Origin: Ettlia oleoabundans
Taxonomy: Eukaryota > Chlorophyta > Chlorophyceae > Chlamydomonadales
Assembly (NCBI GenBank): GCA_019693395.1
Contig: JAAMXP010001316.1
Span: 1 to 12,009, forward strand
Direction: 5' to 3'
DNA length: 12,009 bases
Shown here: piece after piece, positions 1 to 8,324 of the stretch
How positions within the stretch are numbered: the first letter of the stretch is position 1
How the letters are laid out: each line of letters opens with the position of its first letter
Position numbers and translations under genes: made by a program
The notes under the pieces: generated by a model
What the model was told of the DNA's origin: nothing
Databases searched by the model: none
Seen by the model: only the letters and a program-made list of their open reading frames with translations

Positions 1-44
1 CCACGCACACACACACCGCCACACCACACAACCAGACACACCAG
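1..44. repeat. CA-rich simple sequence at the window edge
   Basis: The first 44 bases are built mostly of CA/CAC units (an uninterrupted CA run at about 6-16, then CCACA variants). On the minus strand this reads as a GT-rich tract that lies downstream of P450 exon 2, most probably inside its second intron. No function is visible. Confidence 0.5.
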
Positions 45-170
45 CTGCTGTGGGCTAGCCCCAAGCCAAACTCCATCTGTATGTTCACAACTGCTCATGC
101 TTAGGCTGCGCTACTGGATTGTCCCTGTGTCATCGCCCTTCTACCGACTTCCTCCCTTGTCCATGCTTAC

Positions 171-756
171 CTGCTGCACCGCGGGGGCAAAGGTGAGCTG
201 GCTGTCGGGGGCGGTGAAATAGTGCTGCAGGGTGGCGGGCGCAAACACAAACGTCATGCGCTGCCCCGCAAGGTTGAGGGTGAATGTGTCTCCGTACTGC
301 GGCAGCGAGGTCATTACGAGGGGTGGTTAAGTGTTCTCATTAATGATGCAAGCTGCAGCGCTGGAATCTCAGCCCTGGCTTTGTCGGACAGCCGCCTCCC
401 TTCTCGCAGAGGGCGCAGTACAGCTCAATTTTGTGGCAGCGGCGAGGATTATCATTGGGTGCAACCCGGGGCAAAACCCAGCGCTGCGTGGCTGTTACTG
501 TAGCTTTCAGCATGATGGTGCTGCCCACCTTCTCACGGCATTGATGGAGGAACGCTGCGCCTCCTGAGCCCAGGGCGAGCGCGCTTCCCAGCAGCGGCAG
601 GCCGGGGATTACTGGCGGGGCCCGCACTGCTGCCGCCGTCACGGGAGCAGCTTTGGCCGACGTTCCGGGATGATCGCGGTGCCGCGATGGCTTCAGCAAA
701 TTCAGTAACAGCGGAAGCAGCGGTAACAGCAGGACAAGCGCAAGAAGCGCAGACAT
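171..756 (-). CDS. Cytochrome P450, N-terminal part (two exons seen; continues beyond the left edge)
   Basis: Membrane-anchored cytochrome P450 monooxygenase; the substrate cannot be told from this part. Exon 1 is 756-529 (76 codons) and exon 2 is 296-171 (42 codons). The intron between them (528-297) is phase 0 with a GTGGGC donor and a CTGCCGCAG acceptor, and exon 2 ends at a GTAAGC donor (170-165). Residues 1-22 are a Leu-rich membrane anchor, residues 23-45 a basic/Ala-rich linker, and PPVIPGLPLLG (47-57) is the proline hinge of microsomal P450s. The splice joins ...HQCREK to YGDTFTL, rebuilding the typical KYGDxFTL strand, followed by GQRMTFVFAP and an FFxAPDxxLTFxPAV-like segment. This style recalls the CYP51/CYP7-like group (inference). 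The start at 756 is chosen because it puts the anchor at the N-terminus; the frame is open upstream to 924, but that extension is not hydrophobic. The oxygen-binding helix, ExxR and haem cysteine lie outside the window. It is divergently arranged with the first cupin gene. Confidence 0.85.
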
Positions 757-1369
757 GATGGCTGAACGTTGCACCCGGCTGCTGGCAGAGTGTGCGCATG
801 GGCACAAGGTATGGCACAAGGTTGCTGTGGAGCCGACAGCGCACTTTTCGAGTTCAGAATACGGCGCCGCAGCGCGCCGCATGCACGGCACGGCACATGT
901 ATGGCCTGGATGTTGCTCTCTCATTTGGGCCCCTCAAGTAATTTGCATTGTGTTGTAATGTTATAGAGCGTCCCAAAGGGGCGGTGAGACCGCTTACGTC
1001 ATATGCTCCGATGCTTTTTGCTCCGCCGCCGCTGCTCCTGGCCGCCCACTGCACCACGGCTCCACCCAACCAATCAGGCAGCCTGCAGGCGCCCCTGTAA
1101 GACTGCACAACCTCAAACCCTTCAACTTTTCCTAAAAACAGCGCAGCCAGTGTGAGATTCTACGTTGTGGACCTGCCACCTCAGCAACGGAAGCCAGCCA
1201 GCACAGGAAGCCATTATCCACCTGCCAAGCCAGCTTCTGATTCTAGGTCCAACTACCGGGCCACTCCCTTGCCTATATAAGCAGGTTACGACCCTTATGC
1301 TCTTACAAGTCTTTTCATTTTAAAAACAGCACACCCCTGCCGGACAGCCGTGCCACAAACACGCCACCC
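757..1369. promoter_or_regulatory. Divergent promoter region between P450 and cupin gene 1
   Basis: These 613 bases separate the P450 start codon (minus strand) from the start codon of the first cupin gene (plus strand), so they must hold both promoters and both 5' leaders. Visible elements are a CCAAT pentamer at 1070-1074 and a clear TATA box for the cupin at 1274-1280. On the minus strand only a weak TATA-like CTATAACA (about 961-968) is seen, roughly 200 bases upstream of the P450 start. No other gene is apparent here; the short frames on both strands have no recognisable content. Confidence 0.6.
1274..1280 (+). promoter_or_regulatory. TATA box of cupin gene 1
   Basis: TATATAA, embedded in GCCTATATAAGC, lies 96 bases before the start codon of the first cupin gene. 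The same 12 bases occur 92 bases before the start codon of the second cupin gene, so the core promoter was duplicated with the gene and kept. Transcription would be expected to start about 25-35 bases downstream, giving a leader of roughly 60-70 bases. Confidence 0.75.
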
Positions 1370-3606
1370 ATGCGCTCCACCACCATCACCCTGGCCCTGC
1401 TGGCCTGCTTGGCCGCTGTGCAGCTCGCTGCCGCGGGCCACATCTACACTGGTGAGTTTGTGTGCGGGCACCGACGCCGCTGAGAGCCGGGCAGGGCCGC
1501 TGTGTAGTGAACTGTCCTGATGGATCGGTGATAGCTGCACATGGCAGCCGCAGTTGGGCCAGGCGAGGGGTCGCACAGCATATGGGCAGCTTCCTGCGCA
1601 TATCAACCCCTGATCTACCCCGCACACCGATCGCGGGACGCCCTGGCAGGCGCCCAACTACCGCTGTTGGCCTGGCCGCTCGGTCCTGCCTTGCGCTGCA
1701 GCCGTTGCCTACATGCGCCTCAAATATCCATCCTTGCATGCCATCTGGCCCCTCACTCGCTTCTTCCTGCCGGCTCCGCCCCTCCCCCCACCTGTCTGCA
1801 GGCCCCCAGTCATTCATCAACACCTTCAACACCGCACAGCCCATCAAGCTGCCCGGCGCCGAGCTGCGCCTGCTGACGGGCGGCGAGATCTACGGCCTGA
1901 ACATTGCCGGCATGTCTGCCCTGCACGTGAGTTTTGGATCCACTATCCTCTGCTCCCTACGCCCATTTGCACCATCTGCTCCAATAGCGAAGGGTGGAAT
2001 GCCTGCACTTGCACCTGCTCACAGGACGGCATCTGCTATTGACCGGGGCGTGTCCCGCCCTGCCTTAATCGGAGGTGGCAATGGCAATGTGCCTTGCGTG
2101 CCTGTTCAGTTTCGTCAAGCTGCTTGTGCCCTGCGCTCCCAGCCGCTGCTTGCCCCCTTTGCCGCACCCGAAAGGAAAGCTTCATTACACTGACCGCTCC
2201 CTTGCCTGCCGCCCCTCCTTCCCCGCTGTCCCGCCCTCCCTGCCTGCAGATCCGCCTGTCCCCCTGCACCATCCTGCAGCCCCACATCCACCCACACGGC
2301 GAGTTCCTCTACACCATCAACGGTGAGCACCAGCAGCCGCAGCTACCTTGCTGTAATTGTTTCGAGTAGATGCACACCTTCTGACTGTGAGAAGAACCTT
2401 AGTAGGCAGCGGCAGCCTCCCCAGGTTCCCTCTGGCCTTGCACTCCTGTTGTACACTCTTTAATCCTTGCCCGCCCTCGCCCCATATCTTACCCGCCCTT
2501 GCCCCAACCCCTGCCCCCCTGGCTCACCTGGTTCGCAGGCCAGGTGACCCACTCCACCCCTTACAACAACAAGACCCTAACCAACATCTTCACTAACACC
2601 GCCAACGCCGGCCCGCGCGGCTTCGCTGTCTTCCCTGAGGGTGAGTGGGTCTGGCCAGCTGTTAGCTCACCTGGGTGGGTTGTGCCCTGCTCACTGTCAT
2701 TTCCCTGTCGGCCTTTTCTTGGTGCATTTACACCCCTTCAGCCTGCACTGACATCCTCCAGTGCTCCCGCCTGCTGCCACCTACCTCTCCGCCCGCCAGG
2801 CTGGCCTTCTCTCATTGCACCAGACCAGCTGGCAATGCTTGATCACAACTATGCGCCTCTGCTTCCTGTCCACCTCCCTCCCCCTCGCAACAGGCCAGTT
2901 GCACGTCACCCAAAACGAGGGCTGCAAGTGGGCCGACCTTGTGGCTGTGTTCCCCGTGCCCGCCCCCGACCTCTACTTCTTCCCCTACACTGAGGTGAGC
3001 AGAAAGGGTGTATAAAGATGCGCCGGGGCTTGAGACATCTGCGACCTGAGTGCATCTGAGCAACAACAGGTGCAAGGAGCACTTGCATGAAAGTCCAAAG
3101 TTCTTCATATCTGTTGATATTGCTAGAAGACCATCTAATAATGATAGTGAAGGTTGCCTTTGTACTGCTTGGTGCCAAAGTGTATTCCCTTCCCTGCGCC
3201 CCCTCTTTGTTTGCAGGGCTTCTTGCCCCCCAACACTGTCAAGTCCTACTTTGGCGGCAAGCAGACCCTGGGCTCCCTTAAGATGCCTGTGGGCACCGCG
3301 CCCCTTGGTAAGCACCCAGCTCACACCATTGCCCTGCTTGTCTTCTATTGTTTGCTGCTATCATGCCTGCGTTGCTGTTGTGCTGCTGCCAGCAGCCCGC
3401 TGCTGCTGCTGGGCGTGCCTGGTTGACTTCTGCTGCAGTGGTGCTGTTGGTGTTGCGGTGCGGTGGCTTTGGCTTGTGCACGCCTTAACGTTGCGGGGCA
3501 CACTTGCTTCTGCTCTGCTTTTGCTCAACAACCTCGTTTGTTGAGTGCTGAGCAAACTTTTGCCTTCCCTCTACCCCGTGTTGCAGCTGGGTGCAAGTGC
3601 GTTTAA
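1370..3606 (+). CDS. Secreted germin-like cupin protein, copy 1 (complete, seven exons, 197 aa)
   Basis: Single-domain cupin of the germin type. Exons: 1370-1451, 1802-1926, 2250-2322, 2539-2640, 2894-2994, 3217-3307 and 3587-3606 (594 bases with TAA stop). All introns are GT-AG and all junctions keep frame. Residues 1-22 (MRSTTITLALLACL...LAAA) form a signal peptide, so the protein should be secreted. Germin box 1 is PHIHPHGEFLYTING: ligands H81, H83 and E87, then G94. Box 2 is FPEGQLHVTQN: P126, G128, ligand H131 and N135. Family members bind manganese or another divalent metal and include oxalate oxidases and superoxide dismutases; which reaction applies here is unknown. The usual first Gly of box 1 is replaced by C75. 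Other mature cysteines are C138, C194 and C196, the last two forming a C-terminal CKCV tail. N104-K-T is a likely glycosylation sequon. The protein is slightly shorter than land-plant germins (about 210-225 aa) and lacks their N-terminal cysteine pair. It is the tandem paralogue of the gene at 5331-7651. Confidence 0.93.
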
Positions 3607-3953
3607 GGAGGTAAGACGAGTGCCAAACAACAGGGGCTACCAGAAATTTGCCAACCAGCCGCTGGGCACTAGCTGGACTATCTAAATATATGACAACCCC
3701 CAAACGAAGCCGGTTTTGTTAATTCTATTGCGCCGCTCCTCCCTGCGCGCGCCATTTTCCCTTTTGTGAACTTTGTGAAATAACTTACACAGTGTATCCC
3801 CGCCCAGGCGTCTCTATAACACGCGAACCTCAGCCACCGTTCAGACCCCTGCCCCTATAATAGAAATAATCTTGTTTGCATTGCGCATTCTCATGCCACA
3901 CACCCTGGAGTTTTAGGTACCTATTACATCGAGTTGTGCACTTTCCAGTTGCT

Positions 3954-3958
3954 TGTAA
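3954..3958 (+). terminator. Candidate polyadenylation signal of cupin gene 1 (TGTAA)
   Basis: TGTAA is the usual polyadenylation signal of green algae. This is the first copy found on the plus strand after the stop codon of cupin 1, 348 bases downstream, which is a normal 3' untranslated length for such organisms. An AATAAA at 4114-4119 is a weaker alternative. On the opposite strand a TGTAA (complement of TTACA at 3924-3928) would face it. Confidence 0.4.
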
Positions 3959-4479
3959 ATGAGGAAAACGTCATAAGGGGATTGCACAGCACCAACCCTC
4001 GGTCGGTTGATGCCACACATTGTTTGGCTGTCCACCCTTCTCTTAGTGGCAACGGCTGAAGGACTGCTGCCATGCCCAACCAGCCACCAGCATACATGCA
4101 CATGCTGTCACAAAATAAAATAAGCTGCTGGGTCTGCCACATGGCCCTGCGAGGGTGCTTGCTTCGCTGTGACATGCCTGCATCGGCTGATAACCCCAGC
4201 TTTAATACCCCCAGCTGCAACGGTAACGGCTCAAAACGTGTGCCAAGGGTTTGTTGCAAAGCCACCGGCGTACAAATCAACAGCACAATATGTTGGCCTG
4301 CGAGCCTCACTATGAAAGCAACCCTGTATAGCGCAGCAGTGGAGCGAGGGAGACCGGTCAGCGGGTGCCGGCTGTGGCAGCGACTGAAGGCGGGAGGCGC
4401 GGGCCGGAGCCGCCGGGGGATGCTGAGCCCAGTTCTGCTTTGCCATTGTGGCTGCGGAGCCGCCCTCACCCCCATGGCA

Positions 4480-4800
4480 CTATCTCTCCAATGGCGTGAC
4501 AAGGCAGCACCCCCTGCGCTTGGCATAGCACGCCCCCCAGGCGTAGGCAGGTGGGACGTTGACGCCTACACCGAGCGGGGTGCCGCTGTGTGGGAGCCCG
4601 CCGCCCCGGCACACCGCAGCGCCCGCAATCCCTAGGGCGCGTATTATGAAGAACAGAGCAGCGGCAGCCCCAAGACGCACGGGTGCGAGAAGCGCCGACA
4701 ATAGTTTCAGTAGCCTGAAGTCGATGAACCCCGCGCGGCCTCCTGAGGAATAGTGGTCATGGCAGTGGTGCGGGTTGTTGGGGCTCGTAAGAGTGCGTGC
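4480..4800 (-). CDS. Possible exon of an unidentified hydrophobic protein (uncertain)
   Basis: Minus-strand frame open from just after a stop (complement of 4801-4803) to a TAG at 4480-4482, about 106 codons, with no in-frame ATG. It reads SPNNPHHCHDHYSSGG, then FIDFRLLKLLSALLAPVRLG, then a hydrophobic stretch (AAAALFFIIRALGIAGAAV) that could be a membrane segment, then a Cys/Gly-rich tail (GACYAKRRGCC). The His-rich start and membrane-like stretch look more like protein than the neighbouring frames do. I recognise no family. To be real it would need an upstream exon supplying a start. A minus-strand TGTAA at 3924-3928 could end its transcript. It could equally be chance or a decayed gene. 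Confidence 0.2.
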   Translation of the reverse strand, partial: ARTLTSPNNPHHCHDHYSSGGRAGFIDFRLLKLLSALLAPVRLGAAAALFFIIRALGIAGAAVCRGGGLPHSGTPLGVGVNVPPAYAWGACYAKRRGCCLVTPLER

Positions 4801-5238
4801 TCAGCACAAAAATCGCAGTACACGTGCTGACTGTCCCTCCCAAAGGAGCAAGAGGAAGGTGCTCGGCAGGCAGCTCTCATGTTCGGGTATCGCTCGCCCT
4901 GCGCCTATGAAGCCACAACTGAGTATAAATCAAAGTTCGAAGTCGATCTGGAGCGGTAAGGGGCTGCCAAATGGCCAAGGTTTGTATTTGCGCCATTGCC
5001 GCCGCCCGCACCCGCCCGCTTGGTGCCTACTAAACATGCCAAACAGCCTGGAGATGCATGCCGTTAGGCTTGCTGGCTCCATTTTGGTGCCCACGACTCT
5101 GAATAAGGTTGCCATGTCGGTGTGGATCTGCCAATGAAGCAGGGTAGAGCTTCGGCTGCAAATTCTCCTTCTCACCAGCACCAAGCTACTCGGCGGCTGT
5201 CAGCTTCAGGTCAAGCCGGCTGCCGCGATTTTCTCGCC

Positions 5239-5245
5239 TATATAA
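5239..5245 (+). promoter_or_regulatory. TATA box of cupin gene 2
   Basis: TATATAA within GCCTATATAAGC, 92 bases upstream of the start codon of the second cupin gene, matching the box of the first gene in sequence and spacing. The 5' leader also keeps similar pieces (an ACAGCCGnGCCA block shortly before the ATG), while DNA further upstream is not obviously alike. Confidence 0.75.
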
Positions 5246-5330
5246 GCGTGTTGCACCTTGTAATCCATTATTCTCTTTTATCTAAGACTACGAAGGCCTT
5301 GCCAAACAGCCGCGCCAACAACACACCAAC

Positions 5331-7651
5331 ATGCGCTCCACCACCATCACCCTGGCAGTGCTGGCCTGTCTGGCCGTCGTGCAGCTCGCTGCCGCGGGAC
5401 ACATCTACATTGGTGAGTTCGTGCGCGGATTCGGCGCGATCTTAGCGCCGAGATGGGCAATTCCGTGATGGGTCAGCTGACATTTAAGCTTGCATGGCAG
5501 CTGGGCAGGCCCCCAAACTGGCAGCTGTGTCTCACACACACCTAGCACCCTTCAAAGATCTCCAACGCCGCTTGCGCCTGCATTGAGCCGCTGCAATCCA
5601 GAGCTGTCTGACCGCCGTCCAGCTCCCTACCGCCACATGGCACCTGGACAGATCTGCTGCCACTTTCATTCTTAGGCTTGCACCATGCGCATGCCGTCTG
5701 TCTGCCTCCCTTCTCCTCACACTCTCTCCCCGCCCCTTCGCCCCGGCTGCAGGCGCCGAGTCTTTCATCAACAGCTTCGACTCCTCAGAGCCAATTGAGC
5801 TGCCGGGCGCCCAGCTGCGCCTGGTGACCGGCAACGAAATCTTCGGCCTCAACATCGCCGGCATGTCTGCCTTGCACGTGGGTGTTCATTCTTTACTGGA
5901 TTACCTAATGTCAGCAACCTGATCCTGGCTAGCGCAACTGCCGCAATGCAATTCTTGGGCTGGCTTCCCAACCCATCGATGCCACTGCAGCGGTTTGTGG
6001 GAATGGCACCACAAGCGAGCAGCTGCCTCCGGCATTTGTTCTGCACTCTCTTTGCCAGCCCCGTGTGGCCTGCTACGTCCTTCTTTCCTTGCCCATTTAA
6101 GCCATTTAATGACTTCCTACTGTCCTACCCTGCCTGCCTGCAGATCCGCCTGTCCCCCTGCACCATCCTCCAGCCCCACATCCACCCACATGGGGAGTTC
6201 CTCTACACCATCAACGGTGAGAACCAGCAGCCGTAATACTTGCTTGCTGTGCTTATGTATGCCTGTTTACCTCTGCTGCTGCTTCTCCTGCCAACACTTT
6301 CGTCCTCCCCTCGCACCACCTCTCGCCACACTAGCGCTTTTCCTCACTATCCCGGCCTACTGCTCACCTCCCTCCCTGTCTGCCGGCACCATATCTGCAG
6401 GCAAGGTGACCCACTCCACCCCCTACAACAACGGCACCCTGACCGACATCTTCACCAACACTGAGGAGGCTGCTGCTGAGGGCTTCGCCGTCTTCCCTGC
6501 CGGTGAGCTTCATGTGGAGCAAGCTTAAGAGCGGGAGCCGCCCGCCCGCCTGCCCTTGCTGGGCAACCTGGGCACCTGGTCCTGCCTGCCTCTGCCTGGT
6601 TGCACCCCCACTGCCTGCCCGCCCGCTCATCTGCCCATCCAGGCTTTTCGCCAGCATGCAACATTGCCCTTCTGCATCGTTGGTGCAACTGCCGTACGTT
6701 GCTGTGCATTGCCTTGTTTGCTAACAACCCTATCCCTTCCCTTGGTTCCTCTGCAACAGGCCAGCTGCACGTCACCCAGAACGAGGGCTGTGACTGGGCC
6801 GACCTTGTGGCTGTGTTCCCTGTGCCCGCACCCGACCTCTACTTCTTCCCCTACACTGAGGTGCGAGCAGCTGACAAACACATGACATAACCCTGCGGAA
6901 GTGCCAGTGGTCAGGCAAAGAGGCCTGAGGGTGCATTTTGGCCCGATATCAGCAGATCCCACTGGGGGTGGTAAGCCCGCTAACCTTTTTGCTTACCTGC
7001 CCGCACCTGCCGCCCACCACCACCACAGTTCCTCCTGAAAACCCCCTGCCGCCCGCCCCATCTCCTTTTATCACAGCATCCTCTGAGTGGTTGCTAGAAG
7101 ATGCTGTAAGGGAAAAAAAAACCTCTAGCAACCACTCACCGTCCTCCCTGGCTCGCAACAACCCCTGCCAACTGATGCAGGGCTTCCTGCCAGAGAACAC
7201 CATCAAGTCCTACTTTGACGGCCAACAGACCCCCGACTCCCTGAAGACCCCTGTAGGCACAGCAACCCTGGGTGCGTGGCTTGTACTGCTGTTGTACTGT
7301 GCCAACCGTTGGGTGTACTGCCCCAGCCCCTGCAACACCCAAGGTAGCATAGCTGCCGCTGCTGTTTAGCCCACATTCAAGTCAGCTAACAGCTGCCCCT
7401 GCCACTGTCACTGCCTTGCCAGCTGTTCACTCGCAGCCGGTGTAACACTGAGTGCAGCACAGCTCTGCTCACGCTGCCGCTCTGTCGTCCGCTGCTGCTG
7501 CGCTGCTTGTCTGCCTGGTTCCCTCTGCCAACTAAACTTCTGCTTGCCCACCCTATCCGTTGATTGGCACATTGTGTGTCAGTACCCCTCCTTACCTCTC
7601 TTCCGTCCCACCTTGCACGCTGCAGACCGCTGCCGCTGTGACAAGAAGTGA
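5331..7651 (+). CDS. Secreted germin-like cupin protein, copy 2 (complete, seven exons, 199 aa)
   Basis: Tandem paralogue of the gene at 1370-3606. Exons: 5331-5412, 5753-5877, 6144-6216, 6401-6502, 6760-6860, 7181-7271 and 7626-7651 (600 bases with TGA stop). Exons 1-6 match copy 1 in length and intron phase. Residues 1-22 are a signal peptide. Box 1 (PHIHPHGEFLYTING) is identical to copy 1, with ligands H81, H83 and E87. Box 2 reads FPAGQLHVTQN, with H131 and N135, so the metal site is intact and the enzyme-type fold should work; the reaction is not known. C75, C138, C194 and C196 and the sequon at N104 (NGT) are kept. The C-terminus differs: DRCRCDKK instead of AGCKCV. By eye about three quarters of residues match copy 1. 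Differences crowd in exons 2, 4 and 6, where this copy gains several acidic residues; exon 3 is identical in protein and exon 5 differs at one residue (D139 for K139). Intron 5 is about 100 bases longer than in copy 1 and holds an inverted repeat. Confidence 0.93.
7084..7138. repeat. Perfect 15-bp inverted repeat in intron 5 of cupin gene 2
   Basis: TGAGTGGTTGCTAGA at 7084-7098 is exactly complementary to TCTAGCAACCACTCA at 7124-7138, with a 25-base A-rich loop containing a run of nine A. RNA of either strand would form a stable hairpin. A competing 8-bp pairing exists between ACAGCATC (7073-7080) and GATGCTGT (7100-7107). It sits 42 bases before the intron's 3' splice site. Copy 1 lacks the hairpin at the matching intron, though it shares TTGCTAGAAGA (3120-3130). 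It could be a tiny mobile-element remnant, a splicing-related structure or a chance inverted duplication. Confidence 0.8.
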
Positions 7652-7850
7652 AGAGGGGTTGAGATGATGTTCAAGGCACAGCAACCCCCATCAGCCAATG
7701 CCAGACAGCAGCTTGACCAGAACATAGCTGGCCGTCACCTAAGTTATCCGAGGCTCTTAAAACCCTGACCCGACCTTTTCAGCTATGAATGTGCCAACAC
7801 CATGCGAGGCACCTTCCAAGGAGTAACGCTCGCGTGCGCCCGCCTCATGC

Positions 7851-7852
7851 NN
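7851..7852. other. Two undetermined bases (NN)
   Basis: The sequence reads CTCATGCNNCCCCCACC. These are the only ambiguous bases in the window and may mark an unresolved homopolymer C run or a small assembly join. They fall downstream of the cupin 2 stop codon and do not affect any gene model. Confidence 0.95.
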
Positions 7853-8066
7853 CCCCCACCCCATTGAAACTAAGCCACAACTTCCAGGGCTCAACCTACA
7901 ACCCGTGATTGATTGTTTGGGAGAATTCTTCCATGCCATACTCCTTTCTCCATTCTTCATCCATCCGTTCTTGCTGCACCCGTCACCTACTCAGGCGGCT
8001 CCATGCCAGCCTTTTGTTGTTACCTCGGTTCTTGCATGCCAGCCTCAGCGGCGCTTTCCGCAGACG

Positions 8067-8071
8067 TGTAA
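8067..8071 (+). terminator. Candidate polyadenylation signal of cupin gene 2 (TGTAA)
   Basis: First TGTAA seen after the stop codon of the second cupin gene, 416 bases downstream, in the context ACGTGTAAAACCC. The distance is similar to that for the first copy. Only the algal consensus supports it. Confidence 0.4.
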
Positions 8072-8208
8072 AACCCAATGCGTTGGTAGAGACGGTAGGC
8101 TGCCAGAAGTGTCAGCTAACCTTGCATCATCAGTACACGAAGGCTAAGAAGGATCAAAATCAACAGCGACATCAGATAGTGCGATGCCCACCCGCCCCCT
8201 CCCCTTCT

Positions 8209-8233
8209 CACGCACACGCACACGCACACGCAC

Positions 8234-8265
<32 letters not shown>

Positions 8266-8324
8266 GCACACGCGAACGCACACGCACACGCACACGCACA
8301 AGCGAACGCACACGCACACGCACA
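8209..8324. repeat. (CACACG)n hexanucleotide microsatellite
   Basis: About 116 bases of a period-6 repeat of CACACG units, with a few variant units (CATGCA near 8251, and two GCGAAC units near 8271 and 8302). Because the unit has no stop codon in most frames it produces spurious long frames: His-Ala and Arg-Thr repeats on the plus strand and Val-Cys/Val-Arg repeats on the minus strand. It lies in intergenic DNA and is likely to vary in length between strains. Confidence 0.95.

Larger units (their letters stand above)
3607..5238. other. Intergenic region between the two cupin genes
   Basis: About 1.6 kb between the stop of cupin 1 and the core promoter of cupin 2. The first 350 bases probably hold the 3' untranslated region of cupin 1. 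Long open frames exist on both strands at about 3924-4635, but they overlap antisense to one another, have no recognisable motif and show no good splice partners. One minus-strand frame at 4480-4800 looks slightly more protein-like and is listed separately. No third cupin copy or cupin fragment is visible. No RNA gene was recognised. Confidence 0.6.

Noticed and set aside
222..567. Plus-strand frames of 78-93 codons opposite the P450 exons
   Set aside because: They are antisense shadows of P450 exons and intron 1, with no recognisable content; the minus strand gives a clear P450 across proper splice sites.
1295..1847. Minus-strand frames of 120 and 153 codons antisense to cupin 1
   Set aside because: They overlap the cupin 1 leader, exon 1, intron 1 and exon 2 on the opposite strand and arise from GC-rich composition; no motif or signal supports them.
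3924..4635. Overlapping antisense frames of 200 codons (minus, 3924-4526) and 187 codons (plus, 4072-4635)
   Set aside because: Both cover the same DNA in opposite directions, have no known domain, biased low-complexity composition and no matching promoter. Neither can be preferred, so neither is annotated.
5849..6046. Minus-strand frame of 65 codons over intron 2 of cupin 2
   Set aside because: It is antisense to an intron and exon end, short, and without motif or conservation at the matching place in copy 1.
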